Shown here piece by piece: positions 16,791 through 24,471 of a stretch of 64,000 bases of DNA. The number at the start of each line of letters is the position of its first letter. Positions within the stretch are counted from its first letter, which is position 1. The stretch is from Aestuariibaculum marinum (GTDB taxonomy: Bacteria; Bacteroidota; Bacteroidia; Flavobacteriales; Flavobacteriaceae): NCBI RefSeq assembly GCF_014596975.1, contig NZ_JACVXD010000005.1, positions 1 to 64,000 of the forward strand, read 5' to 3'. The notes under the pieces are model-generated. The model had not been told where the DNA came from, ran no database searches, and saw only the letters and a list, made by a program, of their open reading frames with translations. The translations under genes and the position numbers were made by a program.

Positions 16791-17465
16791 TTACAAATGC
16801 TCTAAAAGTTGTTTCATACCAATCGTGGCATTTTCAGCAATTACAGTTAATTTAGAACCGCTTCGTATGGTCGGTTTAGGATCTATGAAATAGGTGTGTG
16901 TACCTGAAGGAATGTAGTGTCTTAATCCAGCGGCAGGATAGACTTGCATTGATGTTCCTATAATCAATAAAATATCGGCTGTTTCACAAATGCTTATCGC
17001 TTTTGGTATCATAGGAACATCTTCACCAAACCAAACTATGTGTGGTCGTAATTGATACCCTTTTCGGCAGGTATCACCTAGTTTTAAATCGGTTGTCCAG
17101 TCGATAATATCTGTTTCATCAAAAGTGCTTCTTACTTTTAATAATTCGCCATGTAAATGAATGACTTGATTGCTTCCAGCACGTTCATGTAAATCATCAA
17201 CATTTTGCGTAATCACAGAGACATGATAGTCTTTTTCTAATTCGGCTATCGCTTTGTGAGCCAAATTGGGTTCTACTTCGAAAAGCTGTTTACGGCGTTG
17301 GTTGTAAAATTCTAAAACTAATTCAGGATTCGCATTAAAACCTTCAGGTGTTGCAACTTCCATAACATCATGCCCTTCCCATAAGCCATTTTCGTCTCTA
17401 AAGGTTTTAATGCCACTTTCGGCACTCATGCCTGCTCCGGTAAGTACAACAATATGTTTTTTCAT
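16791..17465 (-). CDS. cobB: NAD-dependent protein deacylase (class III/SIRT5-like sirtuin)
   Basis: 224 aa. NAD-binding GAGMSAESG at 10-18, FRD at 22-24, TQNVDDLH at 86-93 and catalytic His105 in HLHGE. Tyr54 and Arg57 (FYNQRR) fit the Y-x-x-R motif that lets SIRT5/CobB-type enzymes accept succinyl or malonyl lysine. The zinc site appears lost: where two Cys-x-x-Cys pairs are expected, RSTFDETD and GDTCRKG leave a single cysteine. It should remove acyl groups from lysines using NAD. Divergent from trmH. Confidence 0.88.
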   Translation of the reverse strand: MKKHIVVLTGAGMSAESGIKTFRDENGLWEGHDVMEVATPEGFNANPELVLEFYNQRRKQLFEVEPNLAHKAIAELEKDYHVSVITQNVDDLHERAGSNQVIHLHGELLKVRSTFDETDIIDWTTDLKLGDTCRKGYQLRPHIVWFGEDVPMIPKAISICETADILLIIGTSMQVYPAAGLRHYIPSGTHTYFIDPKPTIRSGSKLTVIAENATIGMKQLLEHL

Positions 17466-17491
17466 TTATACAGAATTACTGAATGAGGGTA

Positions 17492-17499
17492 TATCTTTG
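17492..17499 (+). promoter_or_regulatory. -7 box of trmH
   Basis: TATCTTTG, 27 bases before the ATG at 17527. A second match, TAATTTTG at 17515-17522, is too close to the ATG to be the likely one. Confidence 0.55.
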
Positions 17500-17526
17500 G
17501 AGGTATAAATTTATTAATTTTGACGC

Positions 17527-18186
17527 ATGATAGATGAAAAACTTTTAGAGTATTTAGAAACGTATTTAACCGATTCTCGCCGAGAAAAATTCCATAAAGT
17601 ATTAGAACAACGCACCAAGCACTTTACCGTAGCTACTGAAGATGTGTACCAACTGCATAATACCAGTGCCGTGATACGCAGTTGTGATGTGTTTGGAATA
17701 CAGGAAGTGAATATTGTTGAAGAGCGAAATTCTAAAAGAATTGATCGTGAAATTGCAATGGGAGCTCAAAAATGGGTGGATTTAAACAGATATCATACCG
17801 TAAAGGATTGTATAGCCGATTTAAAGCAGAAAGGCTACCAAATTGTAGCAACGACACCCCACACTAACGATTGTGAGCTACATGAATTTGATGCGACTAA
17901 AAAGTCTTGTTTTTTCTTTGGAAGAGAAACCGAAGGTCTGTCGGATGAGGTTTTAAATGCAGCCGATAGTTATTTAAAAATACCGATGTCTGGTTTTACC
18001 GAAAGTTTAAATATTTCTGTAAGTGCAGCTATTATTCTTCAGCATGTTACAACTAAATTAAAACAAAGCAACGTGGATTGGCAATTAACAGAAGAAGAAA
18101 AACTTGAAAAGCGTTTAGACTGGGTTAAAAAGACTATTAAAAGTTACGACGATATTGTAGCGCATTATTATAAGGATAAGAATTAG
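17527..18186 (+). CDS. trmH: tRNA (guanosine-18-2'-O)-methyltransferase
   Basis: 219 aa, SpoU/TrmH (SPOUT) fold. Motif 1 is seen in HNTSAVIRSCDVFGIQEV with the arginine, motif 2 in FFFGRETEGLSDE and motif 3 in IPMSGFTESLNISVSAAIIL, which forms the knotted SAM site. The C-terminal helix (EKLEKRLDWVKKTIKSYDDI) is typical of TrmH. The stop overlaps the convergent neighbour by 4 bases. Confidence 0.93.
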   Translation: MIDEKLLEYLETYLTDSRREKFHKVLEQRTKHFTVATEDVYQLHNTSAVIRSCDVFGIQEVNIVEERNSKRIDREIAMGAQKWVDLNRYHTVKDCIADLKQKGYQIVATTPHTNDCELHEFDATKKSCFFFGRETEGLSDEVLNAADSYLKIPMSGFTESLNISVSAAIILQHVTTKLKQSNVDWQLTEEEKLEKRLDWVKKTIKSYDDIVAHYYKDKN

Positions 18187-18935
18187 TTTTTTATTAATGT
18201 AGAATCAACTTCAGCAATATGAGTTTTAAATGTTCTACTGAATTTTATTAAAGAATCTAGCAATATCATTTTATTTTCAGGTAACAGCAAATCATTTTTT
18301 AGTTGTTTGGCATCACAATAATCGAAGAATAGAGGAATGTGCTTTCTTTCAATATTTAAATCATTTATCAATAAGTCTTCCGAAAAGAAATCATTGGTGT
18401 TGAACAGGGCATAAAAGTTTTTATAGGTCATCGGTTTAGGAGGAGTTTCCTTAATTTTTTTAGATTTAAAGAGGCTTCTAATAAGGTCTACTAGTAAGGT
18501 TAAATCGCCTTGTGGGTTTGGTGGTGGACTGTATAAATAAGGCCGGTTTTTTATGTCGTTTGCTATTTGTTCCCCTAAATTAGCCTGATATTTATTAGCG
18601 TTGAATTTAGCAGTATAACTCAGACTGACTGTACCTAAAGTATTCACCTGAGTTTTAAGTTCTATAACATTGGTCATGTTATAGTGTTTATTTTGAACAA
18701 TAAGTTGTTGCGGTTTGTAAAATTCAGATGAAAATAATAAGGTATCGTTAACTGCCGCTTTAATCGTAAAATCACCATCTTCGTTTGTATAAGTGTATTG
18801 GCGTGTAGTGAGATTAAAAACACCAATATTTTTTGCGGTAGACTTTTCGTTGTAAACCCTTCCGTTTACATGCTGTGCATAAATGGATATTGGAAGAATA
18901 AGAAACAGAAGATAAGTAATGTTATTCATAAACAC
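18183..18935 (-). CDS. Exported protein with carboxypeptidase-regulatory-like domain
   Basis: 250 aa with a signal peptide ending in IYAQ. Residues about 25-105 form a CarboxypepD_reg-like beta-sandwich (VNGRVYNEKSTAKNIGVFNLTTRQYTYTNEDGDFTIKAAVNDTLLFSS). The remaining part is helical and without known domain. It resembles the next gene at 19089 in architecture. ATG choices at 18935 (MFMNN) and 18929 (MNN) cannot be separated. Probably a surface or periplasmic structural protein; no TonB plug or barrel follows. Confidence 0.72.
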   Translation of the reverse strand: MFMNNITYLLFLILPISIYAQHVNGRVYNEKSTAKNIGVFNLTTRQYTYTNEDGDFTIKAAVNDTLLFSSEFYKPQQLIVQNKHYNMTNVIELKTQVNTLGTVSLSYTAKFNANKYQANLGEQIANDIKNRPYLYSPPPNPQGDLTLLVDLIRSLFKSKKIKETPPKPMTYKNFYALFNTNDFFSEDLLINDLNIERKHIPLFFDYCDAKQLKNDLLLPENKMILLDSLIKFSRTFKTHIAEVDSTLIKN

Positions 18936-19042
18936 GGTTTGTAAGTTAATTCGTGTTTAAATTAGGGTTTTGTAAGTAAGTTGAAATACGCTTTATGAAA
19001 GTTTAACGCTCTATTTAACAAAGATTTAAAGGTTATAGATAA

Positions 19043-19071
19043 AAAAAAGGAAGCACTTGGCTTCCTTTTTT
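19043..19071 (-). terminator. Terminator after the second CarboxypepD_reg-like gene
   Basis: Perfect 12-bp stem AAAAAAGGAAGC / GCTTCCTTTTTT with loop ACTTG. It lies 17 bases past the stop of the minus-strand gene ending at 19089. Confidence 0.8.
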
Positions 19072-19088
19072 AGTTATAATTTTTTGTG

Positions 19089-19853
19089 TTATCGCTCTCG
19101 GTTTAACAGCTTGTATTCTTCGTAACATTCACTGATCGCATCAAGAATTTGCAGGTCATTCGCTGTTTGAATAAATTCTTTTGAATAATCACACTGACTT
19201 ACAATTTCATCTAAATCTACACGATCAATATTTAGTAAAGCCATTAACATTTCCCGATCGAAACGCGATGCTAAAAGGTTACGTATTTCATCATCCTGCT
19301 TCATCTTTTTAAGCTTTCGCATTTCGTTAGGCTTTTTACCAAACGTACGATGTAAAAAATCGGCAGGGTTAAATATGGATCCTACAATTTTTGATAAGGT
19401 TCCAGCCGAGTTGGCTTCGTAGCCCGTGCTTGGTAACCCTGAAATCTGGTATCTGTAATTATCATTAATTACAGGAACCTGCTTAACATCAACTTCTAAA
19501 TATCCGGTTAATTTTAGCTGGTTTACCACAACTTCTTCAAGCGCCAAAGCTAATTCGGTTAACTCGATAGTGGCTGAACCAAATTTAAGCCAGTCGTTAG
19601 TAACTCTAACTTTAATGGACTTAAAACCTAAATACGATAAATGTAAAGTGTCATTAGGTTTGGCATTAATTTCAAATTCTCCCTGTTTATTTGTCGCTGT
19701 ACCTATAACCTGATTCAGGTTGACGATGTTTACATTTTCCAATGGTTTTCCATCGGAAGAATTAACTACTACTCCTAAAGCCTTTTCGGCTTCCTGTGCT
19801 ATACTAATAGTTGAAAAAACTAATAAAAAGAAAAGTAGTAGGTAATTTTTCAT
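19089..19853 (-). CDS. Exported protein with carboxypeptidase-regulatory-like domain, paralogue
   Basis: 254 aa. Signal peptide ending in ISIAQ. The CarboxypepD_reg-like domain (LGVVVNSSDGKPLENVNIVNLNQVIGTATNKQGEFEINAKPNDTLHLSYLGFKS) is followed by IELTELALALEEVVV, the linker that normally leads into a TonB plug, and then by a helical C-terminal domain of its own. It may be a stand-alone domain related to TonB receptor N-termini. Paralogue of the gene at 18183-18935. Function unknown. Confidence 0.72.
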   Translation of the reverse strand: MKNYLLLFFLLVFSTISIAQEAEKALGVVVNSSDGKPLENVNIVNLNQVIGTATNKQGEFEINAKPNDTLHLSYLGFKSIKVRVTNDWLKFGSATIELTELALALEEVVVNQLKLTGYLEVDVKQVPVINDNYRYQISGLPSTGYEANSAGTLSKIVGSIFNPADFLHRTFGKKPNEMRKLKKMKQDDEIRNLLASRFDREMLMALLNIDRVDLDEIVSQCDYSKEFIQTANDLQILDAISECYEEYKLLNRER

Positions 19854-19953
19854 GTAAATTAAATAACGCTTATTCGTCTATAAATGTACTAAACTAATGA
19901 ATAAAACAAGTCGTCAATAATTTTTTTTGACTTAAAATTAACAAAATTCAGAC

Positions 19954-21762
19954 CTATCTTCTTGAACGTCTTGGTCTTGAAATTTTAGAGTTGTTAGATT
20001 TTGAATCGCCTTCTGAACGTCTTCTTGATTTTCCAGATCTTTCTCCATTTGAGGCTTTGAAATCGCCTGAACGTCTTGGACGAGAGTCTTTATTACCACC
20101 GCGTCTATCACTTCTTGGTCCTCCAGAACGTTTTCCGCCACGTTTGCCACCGCCACCACGGTTTTCAGAAACTTCAACATTTACAAAGCGACCTTCGTGT
20201 TTAAAGTCGGTGAAGTGCGCTAACACTTTTTCCCTAAGTTCGTTTTCCGTATTAAAGAAAGAGAAACTGTCTTTAGTTTCTACTTTAAAGATATCATCAC
20301 GACCTAAGTCTAATTGTTCTTTTAAGAAGTCTTTAAGTTTCATCCAATCGAAACCATCTTTACCTCCAACATTGATAAAGTAACGCGTAGAATCGTTTTT
20401 ACCACCTTTAAACTCACGACCGCTATCTTGAGAACCTTCTGAAATATTAAGGTCTTTTGCTTTCTGGTAATAGTTAAAGAAACGAGTAAACTCAACAGAG
20501 AATACTTTTTTAATTAATTCTTCTTTGGTTGTATCTTCAAACAATTCATTAATACTGGTTAAATATTTGTCAATCTCGTGATTGATTTCAGTATTGTGAA
20601 TTTTATTAGCTAGCGACATTAACTGCACTTCGCAAATTTCCATACCGTTCGGAATGTCTTTTTTGTCGAATTGCTTTTTAATGATACGCTCGATACTCTT
20701 TATTTTTCGAACTTCACTTTTTGAAACGATAACCATAGACACCCCCGTTTTACCAGCACGTCCGGTACGACCAGAACGGTGGGTATAGGTTTCAACCTCG
20801 TCAGGTAACTGGTAGTTGATTACGTGAGTTACATCGTCAACATCAATACCACGAGCGGCTACATCGGTAGCTACAAGCATTTGAATCTGGTTTTTACGGA
20901 ACGCGTTCATTACCAAATCACGTTGGTTCTGACTTAAATCGCCGTGTAAAGCACCAGCGTTGTAACCATCTTCAATAAGTTGTTCGGCAACTTTTTGAGT
21001 GTCTCGTTTTGTACGACAGAATATTACTGAAAAAATATCAGGGTTTGCATCCGCTAAGCGCTTTAAAGCCTGGTAACGGTCTCTGGCATTCACTAAATAA
21101 TACTCATGAGAAACGTTGTTAGAACTTTCATTTTTATTACCCACTGTAATTTCCTGTGGATTATGCATAAAGTTTTTTGCAATTGCAGCTACTTCTTTAG
21201 GCATGGTTGCAGAAAATAACCAGGTGCTTTTATCTGCAGGTGTATGCGATAGAATATCAGTAATATCTTCTTTAAAGCCCATGTTTAACATCTCATCGGC
21301 TTCATCTAAAACAGAATATTCAATTTTAGTAATATCTACCATGTTACGGCTAATCATATCTTTCATACGACCAGGCGTAGCCACAAGAATTTGTGCACCA
21401 CGTTTTACTTCTCTGGCTTGATCGGTAATACTAGCACCACCGTAAATAGCAGCAACATTTAAGCCTTTACAGTATTTACCGTAAGCTTTTAATTCGTTTG
21501 CAATTTGTAAACAAAGTTCACGCGTAGGCGACAAGATTAACCCTTGTGTAGTACGGCTATTTAAATCTATTTTTTGAAGCATTGGGAAACCAAAAGCAGC
21601 CGTTTTTCCGGTACCGGTTTGCGCTAAAGCCACTAAATCGCTTTCAGATTCTAATAATAAAGGGATTGCTTTTTCTTGAACTTCACTAGGTTTTTCAAAA
21701 CCTAAATCTGTAATAGCTTGTAATAGGTCATTGTTAAGACCTAAATCATGGAATGTGCTCAT
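19954..21762 (-). CDS. DEAD-box RNA helicase with DbpA-like RNA-binding domain and RGG tail
   Basis: 602 aa. All helicase motifs are visible: Walker A AQTGTGKT, PTRELCLQ, TPGRMKDM, DEAD in VLDEADEML, SATMP, FCRTKRDT, ATDVAARGIDVDDV and HRSGRTGRAGKTG. A linker precedes a DbpA/CsdA-type RRM (YFINVGGKDGFDWMKLKDFL to GRFVNVEVSE) and a 70-residue Arg/Gly/Ser-rich tail that should bind RNA loosely. Likely works in ribosome assembly or cold adaptation, like CsdA/DeaD. The long leader fits post-transcriptional, possibly temperature-dependent, control. Confidence 0.93.
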   Translation of the reverse strand: MSTFHDLGLNNDLLQAITDLGFEKPSEVQEKAIPLLLESESDLVALAQTGTGKTAAFGFPMLQKIDLNSRTTQGLILSPTRELCLQIANELKAYGKYCKGLNVAAIYGGASITDQAREVKRGAQILVATPGRMKDMISRNMVDITKIEYSVLDEADEMLNMGFKEDITDILSHTPADKSTWLFSATMPKEVAAIAKNFMHNPQEITVGNKNESSNNVSHEYYLVNARDRYQALKRLADANPDIFSVIFCRTKRDTQKVAEQLIEDGYNAGALHGDLSQNQRDLVMNAFRKNQIQMLVATDVAARGIDVDDVTHVINYQLPDEVETYTHRSGRTGRAGKTGVSMVIVSKSEVRKIKSIERIIKKQFDKKDIPNGMEICEVQLMSLANKIHNTEINHEIDKYLTSINELFEDTTKEELIKKVFSVEFTRFFNYYQKAKDLNISEGSQDSGREFKGGKNDSTRYFINVGGKDGFDWMKLKDFLKEQLDLGRDDIFKVETKDSFSFFNTENELREKVLAHFTDFKHEGRFVNVEVSENRGGGGKRGGKRSGGPRSDRRGGNKDSRPRRSGDFKASNGERSGKSRRRSEGDSKSNNSKISRPRRSRR

Positions 21763-21888
21763 TCTTTTATGTAAGTATTCGATTATGTTATGTAGTGCTA
21801 CATAAGAAGTGAATCGACATACTTAAACCTAAACTTCCAGTAACACATCCTCACTCTGAGGAATAAACCCTTTCGGGATTTCAAGCGG
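21763..21888 (-). promoter_or_regulatory. Structured 5' leader of the DEAD-box helicase gene
   Basis: About 120 bases of transcript lie between the -7 box (21889-21896) and the ATG at 21762. In transcript order they form CCC-GAAA-GGG (21868-21877, a GNRA loop), CCTCA-GAG-TGAGG (21849-21861) and TTATGTAG-CA-CTACATAA (21788-21805). The last is enclosed by TCGATT/AATCGA pairing (21779-21784 with 21812-21817). Long folded leaders on cold-shock helicase mRNAs are known in other bacteria. No known riboswitch class is recognised. Confidence 0.55.
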
Positions 21889-21896
21889 CAAAGATA
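21889..21896 (-). promoter_or_regulatory. -7 box of the DEAD-box helicase gene
   Basis: TATCTTTG on the minus strand, an exact TAnnTTTG match 126 bases before the ATG. Confidence 0.6.
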
Positions 21897-21986
21897 GACT
21901 TTTTATTTTAACAACAACTGACGTGACGTGTCTAATGGTATTAATTATTCGTTAAATGTTAGTCGTTTGCTTTGTTTTTAAGGTGT

Positions 21987-22880
21987 TTATGAAATTTCTT
22001 TATGAATTAAAGTAAGTATTTTGTTAAGAATGGGGTTTCTATTGTCTGTATTCCAAACTGCTGAAAGGGTAGTGCGCTGAGGAATGTTATCTAATTCAAT
22101 AAATTTAATAGTTGAAATAGAATGATTTTGAAGTGATTTTGGAACAATAGAAATACCGAAGTTATTTTCAACCAGTTTATAGATAGAATCGGCGTGAATG
22201 GTATTGTGGGATACTAAAGGCGAAAAACCGCTGTGATGAAAAATGTCCATCACATTTTCATAGTAAGAAGAACTGTATTCCGGATCGAAAAGAATAAAAG
22301 GCTCATCTTTTAATTGCGATAAACTTTCAAAGTTATTCATATCAATAGGGTGTTCTTTTGGTAACACCAAACAAAACGGTTCCTTTAAAACAGGAGTGGC
22401 CATTAACCCTTTTGGAATACGTTCCAAGCGTACAAAACCAATATCAATGTCCTGAGAAATTAAACCTTCAATCTGTTTGTTATTATCCATTTCCTTTAAA
22501 CTAAACAGAATATTAGGATGCGATTTGGTGAATTTCAATAATAAATCGGGAATAATATGTTGCATCGCCGAACCGACATAACCAAAATTCAACTGACCAT
22601 CTTTACCTTCTTCCAATAATTTAGCATGATGCAAAATGGCGTCTAAACTCTTTAAGTTTTTGGAGAGTTCCTCTTTTAAGTAGATGCCTGCCGGAGTTAG
22701 TTTCACCTGTCGGTTGTGTCTATCAAAAAGTTTTACTTCTAACACATCTTCCATTTCTTTGATTTGTCGGCTTAATCCCGGTTGTGAAATAAATAGCTTT
22801 TCAGCCGCCTTTCTAAAGTGTAAAGTTTCTGCAACGGCGAGGAAATATTTAAGATGTCTGAATTCTATTTGATAACTCAT
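21987..22880 (-). CDS. LysR-type transcriptional regulator, probable hut regulator
   Basis: 297 aa. The N-terminal winged HTH is FRHLKYFLAVAETLHFRKAAEKLFISQPGLSRQIKEMEDVL, followed by the co-inducer domain (type 2 periplasmic-binding fold) from about residue 90. It is divergent from hutH, with about 93 bases between the start codons, so it probably activates the hut operon in response to histidine or urocanate. LysR control of hut would differ from the HutC repressor of proteobacteria and HutP of Bacillus. The ligand is inferred from context only. Confidence 0.88.
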   Translation of the reverse strand: MSYQIEFRHLKYFLAVAETLHFRKAAEKLFISQPGLSRQIKEMEDVLEVKLFDRHNRQVKLTPAGIYLKEELSKNLKSLDAILHHAKLLEEGKDGQLNFGYVGSAMQHIIPDLLLKFTKSHPNILFSLKEMDNNKQIEGLISQDIDIGFVRLERIPKGLMATPVLKEPFCLVLPKEHPIDMNNFESLSQLKDEPFILFDPEYSSSYYENVMDIFHHSGFSPLVSHNTIHADSIYKLVENNFGISIVPKSLQNHSISTIKFIELDNIPQRTTLSAVWNTDNRNPILNKILTLIHKEIS

Positions 22881-22884
22881 GGTT

Positions 22885-22912
22885 ATTATTGGTTTATAAT
22901 AATGGTATTATT
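22885..22912. promoter_or_regulatory. Candidate LysR operator between the regulator and hutH
   Basis: Three alternating half-sites: ATTATT (22885-22890), AATAAT (22898-22903) and ATTATT (22907-22912), making two overlapping inverted repeats with 7- and 3-base spacers. They sit directly upstream of the regulator start and about 20 bases before the hut -7 box, as LysR recognition and activation sites usually do. The AT-rich background lowers the weight of the match. Confidence 0.4.
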
Positions 22913-22930
22913 AGGTATCAAATTTATTGA

Positions 22931-22938
22931 TAATTTTG
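22931..22938 (+). promoter_or_regulatory. -7 box of the hut operon
   Basis: TAATTTTG matches TAnnTTTG, 35 bases before the hutH ATG at 22974. Confidence 0.5.
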
Positions 22939-22973
22939 TAGAAATAAATAAAATTCAACTTAATAACATAAAT

Positions 22974-24464
22974 ATGTTTGTATACGGCGTAGATAAACTA
23001 ACGGTAGATAAGGTTCTTGATATAGCTTCAGGAAAGATGAAGGGAGTGTTAACCGATTATGCGATAGCAAAAGTTAACGAATGTAGAGCGAAGGTAGAAG
23101 TTATGGCCAATTCCAGTAAGGCTGTATATGGTATAAATACGGGATTCGGACCATTATGTGATGTGAAAATTTCGCCAGAAGAAACCAGTTTACTTCAAAA
23201 GAATTTATTGATTACGCATGCCGTTGGTGTGGGTAACCCAATTGATAAAGAACTTTCTAAAATCATGCTAATATGTAAAGCACATGCTTTAAGTAGGGGT
23301 TTTTCGGGGATTCGTCTGGAAGTTATTGAACGAATCATTTATTTTATAGAAAATGATTTATTGCCAGTTGTGCCTGAACAAGGTTCGGTAGGGGCTTCTG
23401 GTGATTTAGCGCCTTTATCACATTTATTTTTACCATTATTCGGTGAAGGTGAATTCTGGATGGGAAATGACATTGTTCCTGCAAAAGAGGTTTTAAAAGC
23501 TCATAATTTGGAACCTATCGAACTGGCAGCTAAAGAAGGTTTAGCCCTAATTAACGGAACGCAATTTATTCTGTCGCATGCCATTAAAGGACTGAAAAAA
23601 ATGGAGTATCTGTTAGATTTAGCAGATGTTGCCGGAGCCATGAGTTTAGAAGGTTATCAGGGAAGCGAATCGCCTTTTAAAGAATTATTACATAGTATTC
23701 GTCCGTTTCAAGGGAATTTAGAAGTAGCAAAGCGTATGCGCATGTTGTTTGAAAATTCAAATAATATCAAGTCGCATGAAAACTGTGAGCGCGTTCAGGA
23801 TCCATATTCTATGCGTTGTATTCCTCAGGTGCACGGAGCTTCAAGAAATGCGTATTATCACTTGAGTGAATTGGCTGAAATTGAAATGAATTCGGTAACA
23901 GATAACCCGATTGTGTTGAGTGAAACCGAAGCCATTTCAGGTGGAAACTTTCATGGGCAACCCTTAGCGATGGCATTAGATTATGCATCAATTGCAGCAT
24001 CAGAATTAGGGAATATAGCCGATAGAAGATGTTATTTACTATTGGAAGGTAAGTTTGGTTTACCAAGATTATTAACCGCAAGTGGTGGGTTAAATAGTGG
24101 TTTTATGATTCCTCAATACACCACAGCGGCCTTAGTTACCGAAAATAAATCGCTGTGTTTTCCTCCATCTGCCGATAGTGTTCCAACCTCTTTAGGTCAG
24201 GAAGATCATGTGTCGATGGGAAGTATTTCAGGGCGTAAGTTCAATCAAATTTTAGGAAATATTGAAAAGATTTTAGCCATCGAGTTAATGTATGCGGCAC
24301 AGGCTATGGAGTTTAGACGTCCAAATACGTTTTCAGTAATATTAGAGAAAAATTTCGCGATTATTAGAAGTAAAGTAGCGAAGTTAGAAGAAGATCGCAT
24401 TCTTAAAGACGACATTAATGCATTAATTCAGTTAGTTAAAAATCAGGCATTCATTGTAAAATAA
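22974..24464 (+). CDS. hutH: Histidine ammonia-lyase
   Basis: 496 aa from the ATG at 22974 (MFVYGVDKLTVDKVLDI). An upstream ATG in frame would start inside the divergent regulator gene and precede the promoter, so it is rejected. The enzyme turns histidine into urocanate and ammonia. The MIO prosthetic group forms from Ala-Ser-Gly at residues 141-143 in GSVGASGDLAPLSH. YGINTGFGP carries the catalytic tyrosine. First gene of hutH-hutU-hutI, 7 bases from hutU. Confidence 0.96.
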   Translation: MFVYGVDKLTVDKVLDIASGKMKGVLTDYAIAKVNECRAKVEVMANSSKAVYGINTGFGPLCDVKISPEETSLLQKNLLITHAVGVGNPIDKELSKIMLICKAHALSRGFSGIRLEVIERIIYFIENDLLPVVPEQGSVGASGDLAPLSHLFLPLFGEGEFWMGNDIVPAKEVLKAHNLEPIELAAKEGLALINGTQFILSHAIKGLKKMEYLLDLADVAGAMSLEGYQGSESPFKELLHSIRPFQGNLEVAKRMRMLFENSNNIKSHENCERVQDPYSMRCIPQVHGASRNAYYHLSELAEIEMNSVTDNPIVLSETEAISGGNFHGQPLAMALDYASIAASELGNIADRRCYLLLEGKFGLPRLLTASGGLNSGFMIPQYTTAALVTENKSLCFPPSADSVPTSLGQEDHVSMGSISGRKFNQILGNIEKILAIELMYAAQAMEFRRPNTFSVILEKNFAIIRSKVAKLEEDRILKDDINALIQLVKNQAFIVK

Positions 24465-24471
24465 TCCAACT

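Noticed and set aside
22854..22973. Upstream ATG for hutH giving 40 extra residues
   Set aside because: It would begin inside the divergent LysR gene and precede the -7 box at 22931; homologous HutH proteins begin near the chosen start.
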